Origin: Clostridia bacterium
Lineage (GTDB): Bacteria > Bacillota > Clostridia > Christensenellales > SZUA-584
Reading direction: 5' to 3'
Assembly (NCBI GenBank): GCA_003249555.1
Contig: QKIQ01000129.1
Span: 1-43,650 of the forward strand
Length of the DNA stretch: 43,650 nucleotides
A program made the translations under genes and the position numbers. Under the pieces are notes generated by a model. That model was not told where the DNA came from. It ran no database searches and saw nothing but the letters and a program-made list of their open reading frames with translations. Positions 26,030 to 34,379 of the stretch are shown piece after piece. The first letter of the stretch is position 1. Every line of letters begins with the position of its first letter.

Positions 26030-27368
26030 ACTGCAAACACATAGCGCCATACCCAAGCAACAGCTCAGCAACACGCATTATTTTGCATCGCTGCTGAGCC
26101 AAGCCGCCCTCCGGGGTCTGCTCAGCCGCGAGGAGCAAAAGTCTATCCGCGCACAGATGATGCAGATCCTGGTGTTACTGGCAACGCGCTATACCGCGGG
26201 TGCCAGCACGTCGATACGCGCGCAAACCGCGCAAAGTCTCATGGAATGCGCCATGTACAGCATCGGTCACACGCTCAAACGGCTTCAGGACACAGACGGG
26301 GCGCTTCATGATATTTCCACTATACCACTGAAAACGCTGTTCGACCGCGGGCAGGCACAGCTGCGCGATCTGCTGTCCCATGCCAAAGCGCAATACGCCT
26401 CACTGCTCAAGAACAGCGTGCCACTTTTAAGCCGTACTTGGCAGAGCACGCTGCACACGGGGCTGACTGGGTTCTTTTCGGCGTACCACGTTTATGATGC
26501 CGCGCACGACACCCCCGGCCTTATCGATTATCCCACGGCGCTGCCGCTCGAAGACGCTACGGGCATCGAGTACACCATTCGGTATTTAAAGCGTGTTGCA
26601 CTGGAAGACAGCCTGATAAGGCGCTGGCCCGCCGATGACGTCAACGGGCTTATCCGCGCGGGCGGCGCTGTGGAAGCGCCTGTCAACGTATTCTCGCTTG
26701 TGCTGACAAACGCCATCGGCATTCTGCTCTGCGGACGACAGGCCGACACACTGAACCTCACGCGCGCAGACCGAACTGTATTGCGCAAGCGGATTTTCGG
26801 CATTGCCACCGCCCCTATGCGCCGGCTATTTCACGATACCGCAGGCAGACTATACAAGGGGCTTTGCATGCGCGATACATCTCTGCTGCGTTATATGACC
26901 GACACGGCGTCTACGCTTGTGCCGAGCATACAAAACGCACTGGAAACAGGGACTCTCTCCCATGTGTTTCTCACGATTAAGGCCTCTGCAAATCCCGCAT
27001 TCTTTCACGACGCGCCGCGCATGGACGACAAGCCGTTTCGTGACCTAGTGAACGAGATTGCGGACTGCCGCTACGCCAGCGACCGCGTCGAGTTGGTGCA
27101 AATGAACGTGCCGTCCGTTGCCGACCTCGTTGATCTTTTTGAAGCGAATTGCCTGACACAGGGCGACATGGCAGCGGTGTTTCAGACACTGGGTGACGAC
27201 ACGCTCGCAATGCTGCGGCACTTGAGCCTTCAGTTTCCGCCCGATTCGTTGCACACAAACAGCACCGAGCTCTCATGGCGCTCCGCTTTGAAGACACACA
27301 TTGAAGGTTTTGACGCGGCAAGGCAAAGACTCATTCAAGAGATGGCTCGGAACATTCAGTTTGTGTGA
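26022..27368 (+). CDS. DUF6179-family protein
   Basis: A 448-residue helical protein of unknown function. The stretch LVLLATRYTAGASTSIRAQT followed by AQSLMECAMYSIGHTLKRL, and the regularly placed helices after it, fit DUF6179, a family I know as a genomic neighbour of DUF6323. No catalytic motif, P-loop, signal peptide or membrane helix is visible. ATG 26022 or 26013 are possible starts; both overlap the end of the DUF6323 gene (stop 26027-26029) and share GAGGAAG upstream. The overlap argues for co-translation. Isolated positions such as KTHIEGFDAARQRL near the end look conserved but give no hint of activity. Confidence 0.8.
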   Translation: MSKLQTHSAIPKQQLSNTHYFASLLSQAALRGLLSREEQKSIRAQMMQILVLLATRYTAGASTSIRAQTAQSLMECAMYSIGHTLKRLQDTDGALHDISTIPLKTLFDRGQAQLRDLLSHAKAQYASLLKNSVPLLSRTWQSTLHTGLTGFFSAYHVYDAAHDTPGLIDYPTALPLEDATGIEYTIRYLKRVALEDSLIRRWPADDVNGLIRAGGAVEAPVNVFSLVLTNAIGILLCGRQADTLNLTRADRTVLRKRIFGIATAPMRRLFHDTAGRLYKGLCMRDTSLLRYMTDTASTLVPSIQNALETGTLSHVFLTIKASANPAFFHDAPRMDDKPFRDLVNEIADCRYASDRVELVQMNVPSVADLVDLFEANCLTQGDMAAVFQTLGDDTLAMLRHLSLQFPPDSLHTNSTELSWRSALKTHIEGFDAARQRLIQEMARNIQFV

Positions 27369-27672
27369 AAATGATTACAAGTGCAGATTAGATTGTCCGT
27401 TATATTATCGGGCGGGCATGGAAGCCCGCCCCTACCGTGTCCGTATTGTTTAGCTGTTTAAATGTACTGTAATAAAACAGGTAGGTAGGCTGTCTGGTAA
27501 AAAATCCTTTCATGACAGTATCATCCGCAGCGAAGCAAAGTGCTACGATGTCAGGTAATACATCGACACCAACTTGCGCCTAAATTAATGCTTTTTTATT
27601 TTTTTCGCTAACATGATAACCATAAGAGATTAGCATTATATATTGATCAACTTATAATTTTAAAGTACCTGA
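27369..27672. other. Gene-free interval between DUF6179 gene and ABC half-transporter
   Basis: No gene is supported. It contains the palindromic repeat at 27409-27435 and direct repeats TGATCAACT (27643 and 27670 region) in A+T-rich sequence. No terminator for the DUF6179 gene is obvious, unless the palindromic repeat serves as one. Confidence 0.45.
27409..27435. repeat. Dispersed GC-rich palindromic repeat, copy after DUF6179 gene
   Basis: Begins CGGGCGGGCATGG and ends CCCGCCCCTAC; stem-forming. It equals the reverse complement of 13349-13375 except at one position. It lies 41 bases after the DUF6179 stop. Confidence 0.75.
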
Positions 27673-27801
27673 TCAACTATATATATTGATAGACTTGAAA
27701 AGGCAAGAAGAAGAATCTTAGCCATTACAAATAAAGAACTGGATATCGTTGATTGTCAAAAATATAAGCGGATAATTGACTATATGGATAATTTGTCATA
27801 A
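27673..27801 (+). pseudogene. Possible remnant of a gene (coiled-coil C-terminus)
   Basis: A frame without ATG, open from 27673 to TAA 27799-27801, reads RLEKARRRILAITNKELD then IVDCQKYKRIIDYMDNLS, a well-formed amphipathic helix. Upstream the frame is closed. It looks like the last 40 residues of a lost gene. The short length makes chance possible. Confidence 0.3.
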
Positions 27802-27867
27802 ATACTATTCTTCTTGTTTTTACCATAACTTTAGTATAGAACCAAAGAAATAGCGTAACACAAGCAA

Positions 27868-27895
27868 AGCCTTCAGAAAAATCGAAGGCTATTTT
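27868..27895. terminator. Terminator-like hairpin downstream of the ABC half-transporter
   Basis: AGCCTTC-agaaaaatc-GAAGGCT forms a seven-pair stem followed by ATTTTA (plus) and by TTTGCTTG (minus). It lies about 47 bases after the half-transporter stop. Confidence 0.5.
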
Positions 27896-27941
27896 ACGTT
27901 GCAAATACGTTGAAGGACAACCCACCATTCTGCACACTCGT

Positions 27942-29672
27942 CTATTCCTTGAACTGGCTGTTGTAAAGCTTCGCGTACTGGCCACCGAGACCTATAAGCT
28001 GTGCATGGGTGCCGCGTTCGGCCACGCCCTCCTCGTCGATTACGATGATCTCATCTGCGTTGCGCACCGTGGAAAGCCGGTGAGCGATGACAAGCGTCGT
28101 GCGACCCACAGCAAGCGCCTCAAACGCCTTTTGAATGCGTTTTTCCGTCACGGTGTCCAGCGCAGACGTGGCCTCGTCGAGTATCAATATCGGCGGGTTT
28201 TTTAAGAATATGCGTGCGATGGAAATACGCTGTTTCTGACCGCCCGAAAGCCGAATACCGCGCTCTCCCACCTGCGTATCATACCCGTTTTCCATCTCCA
28301 TCACCATGTCGTGGATCTCCGCGCGCTTGGCCGCCTGAATAATCTCTGCGTCCGTTGCGTCGATCCGCCCGTAGCGGATGTTGTCGCGAATGGTGCCCGC
28401 AAACAAGAACACTTCCTGAGACACAATACCGATGTTCTGCCGCAACGAGAGCAGTGTCACATCCTTGATGTCGTGCCCGTCAATGGTGATACGCCCACCG
28501 CTTGCTTCGTAAAATCGAGGAATCAAATGACACATCGTCGTCTTCCCGCCGCCCGATGGGCCTACGATCGCAAGCGTTTTGCCCGCATCAATCTTGAGGC
28601 CGAGATGTCTTAGCACCTTGGTTTTGTCATTATAAGAAAAGCTCACATCGTCAAACACGATATCGCCCTTCACATCCTTTAATGCGACCGCATCCGGCGC
28701 GTCGATGATCTCCGGCTGTTCGTCCAGCAGCTCGCGGAAGCGATGAAAGCCCGCCATGCCGCTCGAGAACTGTTCCATGAACGTGGACAGCTTGCGTATT
28801 GGCTGCAAAAACGTCGCCACATACAGTGAGAAGGTGATGAGCCCCACGTAATCAAACTCACCGCGCATGATGAGATAACCGCCGAACGCAATCACCACGA
28901 CGCTGAAAAGACTTGTGAAAAAATCGACGCCACTTAAAAATACACCCATAGCCGAATAAAACTCGCCCTTGGAACGCTTGAATCGTTCGTTGCTCTCCAT
29001 GAACTTATCCACTTCGAACGCTTCGTTGGTAAACGCTTTGGCCACGCGCGCCCCGGATATACTGGATTCCAGGCCCGAATTGATTCCTGCCGTGCGCTCT
29101 TTAACGCGTCTCGACGCGCGCATCATGCGTTTTCTCTGCATCAGCGCAAACAGTATGCCGACCGGCACGAGAATGATCAGAATGCAAGCAAGCTTTACGT
29201 TGATACCAAGCATCACGATAAACGCGCCGATGATAGTAATCAGCGAAACAAACAGATCCTCCGGTCCATGATGCGCAAGCTCGGTGATGTCAAAAAGATC
29301 CGTTGTCACACGTGACATCAGCTGCCCTGTACGGTTTTTGTCGTAAAAGCTGAATGAGAGTTTCTGCAAATGCGTGAACAGATCATGGCGCATATCCGCT
29401 TCCATGCGCACGCCCAGCGTATGTCCCCAATATGTCACGATATACATAAACAACGCTTTAAGCAGATACGCGGCCACAAGTACACCCATAATCACGAAAA
29501 ACGTGTCAAAAAGCTTGCCGGGCAACAGTGTGGTCATCGCGTATCGCGAAACGAGCGGAAACGAAAGATCGATCACTGCGATCAACAGCGCACTGATGAG
29601 GTCGAGAACAAAAAGCCGCCAATGGCGGCGGTAATACGATGCAAAGTGTGTTAAGCTACTCTTCTTTTCCAT
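27942..29672 (-). CDS. ABC half-transporter (permease fused to ATPase)
   Basis: A 576-residue exporter of the MsbA/LmrA/YheHI type. Residues about 15-310 hold six membrane helices (for example LDLISALLIAVIDLSFPLVS). Conserved FYDKNRTGQLMSRVTTD sits in the first coupling region. The ATPase domain spans about 335-576: Walker A GPSGGGKTT, Q-loop in NIGIVSQEVFLFAGTIRDNI, signature LSGGQKQRISIARIF, Walker B ILILDEATSALD and H-loop VIAHRLSTV. It must dimerise, with itself or with a partner encoded elsewhere; no partner gene lies next to it. Lipids, drugs or peptides are typical substrates. AAAGGATGG precedes ATG 29672, and a promoter lies only 25 bases upstream. Confidence 0.93.
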   Translation of the reverse strand: MEKKSSLTHFASYYRRHWRLFVLDLISALLIAVIDLSFPLVSRYAMTTLLPGKLFDTFFVIMGVLVAAYLLKALFMYIVTYWGHTLGVRMEADMRHDLFTHLQKLSFSFYDKNRTGQLMSRVTTDLFDITELAHHGPEDLFVSLITIIGAFIVMLGINVKLACILIILVPVGILFALMQRKRMMRASRRVKERTAGINSGLESSISGARVAKAFTNEAFEVDKFMESNERFKRSKGEFYSAMGVFLSGVDFFTSLFSVVVIAFGGYLIMRGEFDYVGLITFSLYVATFLQPIRKLSTFMEQFSSGMAGFHRFRELLDEQPEIIDAPDAVALKDVKGDIVFDDVSFSYNDKTKVLRHLGLKIDAGKTLAIVGPSGGGKTTMCHLIPRFYEASGGRITIDGHDIKDVTLLSLRQNIGIVSQEVFLFAGTIRDNIRYGRIDATDAEIIQAAKRAEIHDMVMEMENGYDTQVGERGIRLSGGQKQRISIARIFLKNPPILILDEATSALDTVTEKRIQKAFEALAVGRTTLVIAHRLSTVRNADEIIVIDEEGVAERGTHAQLIGLGGQYAKLYNSQFKE

Positions 29673-29696
29673 GCAAAACCATCCTTTTCATACCGT

Positions 29697-29725
29697 ATTA
29701 TACTCCCCCCCTTCGCATGTGACAA
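29697..29725 (-). promoter_or_regulatory. Promoter of the ABC half-transporter
   Basis: Minus strand TTGTCA (29725-29720), 17-base spacer, TATAAT (29702-29697). The predicted leader is under 25 bases. Confidence 0.65.
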
Positions 29726-29803
29726 CACGGCGATAAAGTCAAGTCAATGTTTACGCGTTTTCTTTTTCGTGTATAATGGAGCAAAACAACGCAAGGTGGC
29801 TTC

Positions 29804-30157
29804 ATGACATTCATCTTTCAACTGTGTATAATCCTTCTCATATCTCTCGTAGGCGAGGCGCTGCATGCGCTGATCCCACTGCCCGTGCCAGCCAGTATTT
29901 ACGGTCTTGCGCTCATGCTGGTGTGTCTCAAAACAAAGCTGATCCGCATTGAGCGAGCAAACAAAGCGGGTGCGTTTCTGCTCGAGATCATGCCCCTGCT
30001 TTTTATACCCGCGGCAGTGGGGCTGCTTACAGCATGGGACGCGCTCCAATCCATTCTGCTTCCTATTATCGTGCTTATTTTTGTGGTCACCGTTATTGTG
30101 ATGGCTGTCACCGGCAGAATGGCACAGTGGATGCTGAGAAAGGACGAAGAAAAATGA
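29804..30157 (+). CDS. lrgA: CidA/LrgA-family holin-like membrane protein
   Basis: A 117-residue protein with four predicted membrane helices. It has the family pattern LVGEALHALIPLPVPASIYG near residue 20 and MPLLFIPAAVGLL near 63, ending in a short basic/acidic tail. CidA/LrgA proteins are holin-like and affect murein hydrolase activity, cell lysis and, in some bacteria, export or uptake of small acids such as pyruvate. AAGGTGG precedes ATG 29804, and a TATAAT is seen at 29772-29777. The stop overlaps the start of lrgB (ATGA). The neighbouring LytSR-type regulator often found with this pair is not in the window. Confidence 0.88.
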   Translation: MTFIFQLCIILLISLVGEALHALIPLPVPASIYGLALMLVCLKTKLIRIERANKAGAFLLEIMPLLFIPAAVGLLTAWDALQSILLPIIVLIFVVTVIVMAVTGRMAQWMLRKDEEK

Positions 30158-30846
30158 AACAAGCGATATTTTCTTCGGCGTTTTTCGGTGTCGTTATCAG
30201 TATCGCGGGCTACGCACTGGGTATGTTTCTCCGCAGGAAATTCAAATTCAGCTTCATCAATCCGCTGCTCATTTCCGTCTTGTTCGTGATGGGTATACTG
30301 CTGCTGCTCGGCATCGACTACGACACTTACAACATCGGCGGCCGTCACATCTCGTACCTGCTCACTCCAGCGACAGCCTGTCTCGCCATACCGTTGTATC
30401 AGCAGTTTCATCTGCTTAAAAAACACAAAAAAGCCGTGGCGCTGGGCATATTCGCGGGAGTCTTCAGCAGCCTTGGCAGCATTCTCGCACTTTCATACCT
30501 GTTCGGTCTCACGCACGAGCAATACGTGACACTGCTGCCCAAATCCATCACCACCGCCATCGGTATCGGCTTATCCGCGGAGCTAGGCGGCATTGAAACC
30601 ATCACGGTGGCCGCGATCATACTCACAGGCATATTCGGCAATATCGTCGCACAAGGCGTTTTTAAGGTGTTTCGCATCACGCATCCCGTGGCGATGGGGT
30701 TGGCGCTTGGTGTATCATCCCATGCGATTGGTACCGCCAAGGCATTAGAGCTCGGCGAGGTTCAGGGCGCCATGAGCAGCTTATCCATCGCGGTCGCGGG
30801 GCTTTTAACCGTGGTGTGCGCGTCTTTCTTTGCGATGTTGTTGTAG
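30154..30846 (+). CDS. lrgB: LrgB-family membrane protein
   Basis: A 230-residue integral membrane protein with about seven helices. Family motifs: INPLLISVLFVMGILLLLGI near residue 38, YLLTPATACLAIPLYQQ, LLPKSITTAIGIGLSAELGG and SSHAIGTAKALELGE. It works with LrgA/CidA. ATG 30154 after AAAGGAC overlaps the lrgA stop, so the pair is translated together. The standing view of the LrgAB family is control of autolysis or transport of pyruvate or glycolate; nothing in the sequence decides which. A palindromic repeat begins four bases after the stop. Confidence 0.9.
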   Translation: MKQAIFSSAFFGVVISIAGYALGMFLRRKFKFSFINPLLISVLFVMGILLLLGIDYDTYNIGGRHISYLLTPATACLAIPLYQQFHLLKKHKKAVALGIFAGVFSSLGSILALSYLFGLTHEQYVTLLPKSITTAIGIGLSAELGGIETITVAAIILTGIFGNIVAQGVFKVFRITHPVAMGLALGVSSHAIGTAKALELGEVQGAMSSLSIAVAGLLTVVCASFFAMLL

Positions 30847-30850
30847 AAGG

Positions 30851-31015
30851 ACGGGCGACCACAGGTCACCCCTACGAGATAAAGTGTAAATATCTGCAGG
30901 GATCGGTCTCCGCGCCGACCCGCATTATCATTCCATGCTTTGGTGCTGGTATGGAAACCGTCCTTACATGACACCATAAACATACGTAGGAGCCGTTCTC
31001 CGTGCCGGCCCGCGA
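30851..31015. repeat. Cluster of dispersed GC-rich repeats between lrgB and the ABC operon
   Basis: Three related units: 30851-30876 (begins ACGGGCGACC, ends CACCCCTACG), 30898-30923 (AGGGATCGGTCTCCGC then GCCGACCCGC) and 30988-31013 (AGGAGCCGTTCTCCGT then GCCGGCCCGC). The last two match each other at 20 of 26 positions. A GGTATGGAAACCG element at 30947-30960 resembles the core of the copies at 13.35 and 43.45 kb. No gene fits in this gap. Confidence 0.65.
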
Positions 31016-31088
31016 TAAACCGCCCAAACGCGACACCAAAAACACATGTGACAAAAGCCCCGCAAAAGCAGGGCTTCATAAACAAAAA

Positions 31089-31373
31089 TCAATCATTTTT
31101 CCTCGGATCCACGAGCAGCTTTTGCAGCATCTCGTTTCCGCACAACGCATTCCTCACAGCCACCTCGCCGTTGACCGCGCCGATAAAAAGGCTGTCGGTT
31201 TTTTCTAAGTACGGCAGCAGCGCAAGACGCATTTCATCGATATTGTTGGACGTGTTCACAAGATAAGCGTTTGGCAGCACCTTGACGCCGCCAATCACTT
31301 CAAGCGCCTTGATAAAGCTTTTATATTTCTTTTCCTCTTTCCCAAGGTTGTAGGTCACAATGTATGTGGTCAT
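31089..31373 (-). CDS. Small protein with Cas2-like pattern (unknown function)
   Basis: A 94-residue protein starting MTTYIVTYNLGKEEKKYKSF, then a helix, a strand AYLVNTSNNIDEMR, a second helix (LALLPYLEKT), then DSLFIGAVNGEVAVRNAL. This order and spacing (Y-VTY-L, Y-I, W/Y-VxT, DxLFI) recall the ferredoxin-like fold of Cas2 and of the CRISPR-free SinR-type relatives. The usual catalytic Asp of Cas2 (YD) is Asn here. No CRISPR array or cas gene is nearby. GGAGG precedes its ATG, which overlaps the stop of the upstream gene (TAATG), so it is the last gene of the ABC operon. The fold assignment is an inference. Confidence 0.6.
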   Translation of the reverse strand: MTTYIVTYNLGKEEKKYKSFIKALEVIGGVKVLPNAYLVNTSNNIDEMRLALLPYLEKTDSLFIGAVNGEVAVRNALCGNEMLQKLLVDPRKND

Positions 31374-31921
31374 TAAGCCTCCCCCAATACTCTGGCGATG
31401 TCATCCAGCAGAGACTGCCTCAGTTCAATCAGTCCGTCTATGTCAATATCCATACGCTTTTCAATATACTCTTCCGGCGTGGACGAATACGAATGCGCAG
31501 ACGCATAGTCATATGTCATTTTGATAATGCTCTCGCATTTATAGAGCTTGCACATTTGATCGACAAGCCCTTTCGCCGCAGAATTGACCGACAGCTGATC
31601 GATCATGCGTGAAAACGCCCGATCCGCCTTACTGTACTGCTCAATATCGTTTATTGCAGCCAACGCCGCACCGTCGATGGCTTCCGCCGCGTCGGAAAGC
31701 GCGTCCAACACGATTTGCCCTGATTCATCGGTAAGCAGCGCTTCGCATTTTTCCAGCTTCGATTCCAGACGTTTCGCGTAATACAGCCTCAGCAATGATG
31801 TCTGCACGTCAAGTGGAAGAGAGTTGTCCAGCGGCTCGTCCATTGCAAGTGTCATGATCTCCTGCGCCAGTTGACGGTATTTTTTCGCTGTCTCTATGAT
31901 TCTTTCATCCACAACGATCAC
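31373..31921 (-). CDS. Helical protein of unknown function in the ABC operon
   Basis: A 182-residue acidic protein that appears entirely alpha-helical, without signal peptide or membrane segment. It starts at GTG 31921 (MIVVDERIIETAKKYRQLAQ), which overlaps the TGA of the permease gene (GTGA) and has AAAGG just upstream. Its stop overlaps the ATG of the Cas2-like gene. Such tight overlaps on both sides make it a real gene even though I do not recognise the family. Two Cys (KCE and KCES) are not arranged as a metal site. It may be a cytosolic partner of the transporter. Confidence 0.65.
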   Translation of the reverse strand: MIVVDERIIETAKKYRQLAQEIMTLAMDEPLDNSLPLDVQTSLLRLYYAKRLESKLEKCEALLTDESGQIVLDALSDAAEAIDGAALAAINDIEQYSKADRAFSRMIDQLSVNSAAKGLVDQMCKLYKCESIIKMTYDYASAHSYSSTPEEYIEKRMDIDIDGLIELRQSLLDDIARVLGEA

Positions 31922-33090
31922 GCCCTTTGCTTTTTGTTGTATATTAACATGCTGACTGCAAACAGCACAAGCGACATACCCAGCAGCACGCCGATATTCA
32001 TCAGCACATCGCCTAACCCCGAGTGATAAGCCGCAAGTTTTTCAGCGGCATCCAGTGCCCAATATTGAGGCATGCCTTTTGCGATGCCAATCAGCACATC
32101 CGAACCCACAATGGACAATGGCCACATACACCCGCCCAGCATACTGGTGCCCACGATGATCACCGGTACCGCCGCACTCATCTGCTCAATGCCTTTAAAC
32201 GCGACCGCCAGCAGTAATCCGAGACACGAAGCAGCCAGTACAAACGCCGCAAACACGACAAACACGCTCAGCATCGCATCACCCAGATCAATACCGAAAA
32301 GCATCTGCCCCAAAAACAGCACAATCGCCATTTGCAGCAGCCCTACCACATATGCGGGAATAAAATTGCCGGCTAGTACCGCGCGTGAAGAAAGCGGTGA
32401 AATACGAATACGGTTCCAAGTGCGCAGTTTTTTGTCCTCGAGGATGCTTCCCATTGTAAAAATGATGCTAAACATCACAAAGAAGATGTTAAATCCCATC
32501 AGATAATGGATATTTTCGTAGAAATTTTCGTCGAAATCGTCCGCATCCAATACGGAATGTGACACGGTTATCGGCTTATCTTCCATTCGCTGCGTGAACT
32601 CATCCTGCACCATATCCAAAGACGGCGTGTCTATGCCCTCAGCATCGAGCGCCGCGCCCAACATACTGTGCAGCCGATACACATGCGCAGCGTTCTGATA
32701 CGAAGTACGCACCGCATTTTCCAGCATGAGTATGCCCGCGCTGTCCGCCGTTCGTAGTATGGTAACCTCTGCCGAATCATCCCTCACGCTGTCTTCAAAT
32801 CCCTGTGGGATTGTCATCGCCGCGAGCACCTCACCCTTTGCCACTGCCGATTCCGCTTCTTCCTGGGTCTTGCTTTCCAGCGCATACGCATCAGTACCGA
32901 ACGTTTCCACAAAAGACGATGAGAACGCGCTGTTGTCGTTGTCCACCACATAGACGCGCTGGGCACCGCCGCCGCCGAACATGGCGTTGCCAAATACGAA
33001 GGTTAAGAAAACCGCCATAAACGTCATGATCACATACATCACAATATCCTGACGCATACGTTTCAATTTCAGCCACAGAATCGCCGCCAT
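31918..33090 (-). CDS. ABC-2 type permease, second subunit
   Basis: A 390-residue permease with the ABC-2 membrane-3 plan. One N-terminal helix (VMYVIMTFMAVFLTFVFG) precedes an extracytoplasmic domain of about 150 residues with VYVVDNDNSAFSSSFVE. Five to six C-terminal helices follow (for example YVVGLLQMAIVLFLGQMLFG). It pairs with the permease at 33092-34375, forming a heterodimer with the ATPase at 34380-35315. AGGAGGGC precedes ATG 33090, one base after the previous stop. Related systems move drugs, lipids or antibiotics; the cargo is unknown. Confidence 0.88.
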   Translation of the reverse strand: MAAILWLKLKRMRQDIVMYVIMTFMAVFLTFVFGNAMFGGGGAQRVYVVDNDNSAFSSSFVETFGTDAYALESKTQEEAESAVAKGEVLAAMTIPQGFEDSVRDDSAEVTILRTADSAGILMLENAVRTSYQNAAHVYRLHSMLGAALDAEGIDTPSLDMVQDEFTQRMEDKPITVSHSVLDADDFDENFYENIHYLMGFNIFFVMFSIIFTMGSILEDKKLRTWNRIRISPLSSRAVLAGNFIPAYVVGLLQMAIVLFLGQMLFGIDLGDAMLSVFVVFAAFVLAASCLGLLLAVAFKGIEQMSAAVPVIIVGTSMLGGCMWPLSIVGSDVLIGIAKGMPQYWALDAAEKLAAYHSGLGDVLMNIGVLLGMSLVLFAVSMLIYNKKQRA

Positions 33091-33091
33091 A

Positions 33092-34375
33092 TTATGCCCT
33101 CCTTTCTTTTGGGAAAAGCATCAAACCTAAAAAATAGAGCACAATACCCAGCAGCACGCTGCCGCCTAAATACGGCACAATCTCTATAAGCGGCGCACCC
33201 GTCACATTGCCCGAATATGCCATGATCGCCAGTCCGTTCGGGGTAAACAATGCCACAGTGGAGAAAAAAGGCGGAAGCACTGACAGGGGCAAAAAACTGC
33301 CTCCAAACAGTGCAAGCACCTGCGCGATCACGCTTTGGAACACGTTGCCTACGCTCGGGTTGCCCGCACGGTATACAAACACCATGAGCAGCACGCCAAG
33401 ACCTGTGACTGAAATCGCCACACATATGGAAATGAGCACAAAGGAAAGCGGATTACCCCAGTCGATGCCAAACGCAAGGGTCGAAAAACCGAGCAGCACA
33501 ATAAGCTGTATCACACAAAGGGAAAAGACCGCGACGGATTTGCCAAGCAACAGCTTTTTCGTGGACACCCCCGCCGCTGTTAATCTCAACAGCGTTTTCT
33601 CTTGGCTTTCGGTTAAAAGGAACGTGCTGCCCTGCCCCGCGGAATACAGCACAAACATGCATGTGATCGCAATGGAATAGTATGAAAAGCTGCTGAGTGC
33701 CTTGCGCGCCGCAATGCCCTCCATGTTAATCTTTATATCCAGCTGCTGCGACAGGCTCTTCATAAACGATTCAAAATCGAGGTTGCCTATCATTTCCTGA
33801 ATCATCCCGCCGCTTACCGCCGTCTGTATCAGAATATCCATATCCGCCGCCAATGTGCAAAACGTATCCGTATAGGCACGCACAATGCCGGCCACAATGC
33901 CCGATTCCATCGTGCGATTTTGCGCACCCGTCACATCAACATTCAAATCGTCGTCGTTGCCCATCATGACATTGATCATCCCCGCATTGAATCCCTTGGG
34001 AATGGTCACAACAGCGTCGATGTCCCCGTCTTGCAGCTTCTCTTTTGCCGCCGCTTCATCCATCACGGTATAGCTCAAAAACCCAGACACCTCTTTAGAA
34101 TCAAACACGGTATACAACGACATCTGCTGCATGTCTAAAAACGCACCGTAGCCCGCCATCTGCTCAGCCGCCTGCTGCATCTCGTCTTCAGCGGTTTTAT
34201 CGACCACGGCGATATTTATTTGACCGATGGACAACCCATCGGACGAAAAAACGCCGCCCAGCGCAAAGCTCAATATCGTTATCAATACAATCGGCATCAG
34301 GAAGATAAACATCAGCGCAACGCGGTCTCTGAGTACCACACGCATATCCTTTGAGATAATATCAGTCAGTTTCAT
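33092..34375 (-). CDS. ABC-2 type permease, first subunit
   Basis: A 427-residue permease with the same layout as its downstream neighbour: a helix near residue 20-45 (LMFIFLMPIVLITILSFALG), an extracytoplasmic domain with INIAVVDKTAEDEMQQAAEQ, and six C-terminal helices. It also has the cytoplasmic REK-type loop of ABC-2 permeases (LTESQEKTLLRLTAAGVSTK). GAGGG stands before ATG 34375, four bases after the ATPase stop. The two permeases are diverged paralogues, suggesting an obligate heterodimer. Confidence 0.88.
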   Translation of the reverse strand: MKLTDIISKDMRVVLRDRVALMFIFLMPIVLITILSFALGGVFSSDGLSIGQINIAVVDKTAEDEMQQAAEQMAGYGAFLDMQQMSLYTVFDSKEVSGFLSYTVMDEAAAKEKLQDGDIDAVVTIPKGFNAGMINVMMGNDDDLNVDVTGAQNRTMESGIVAGIVRAYTDTFCTLAADMDILIQTAVSGGMIQEMIGNLDFESFMKSLSQQLDIKINMEGIAARKALSSFSYYSIAITCMFVLYSAGQGSTFLLTESQEKTLLRLTAAGVSTKKLLLGKSVAVFSLCVIQLIVLLGFSTLAFGIDWGNPLSFVLISICVAISVTGLGVLLMVFVYRAGNPSVGNVFQSVIAQVLALFGGSFLPLSVLPPFFSTVALFTPNGLAIMAYSGNVTGAPLIEIVPYLGGSVLLGIVLYFLGLMLFPKERRA

Positions 34376-34379
34376 GGTG

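Noticed and set aside
29370-29654. Plus-strand frames opposite the ABC half-transporter N-terminus
   Set aside because: Antisense shadow of membrane-domain codons, rich in Arg/His/Gln, without start signals.
31089-31373. Cas2-like gene as part of a CRISPR system
   Set aside because: No repeat-spacer array and no other cas gene are present, and the Asp of the YD motif is Asn.
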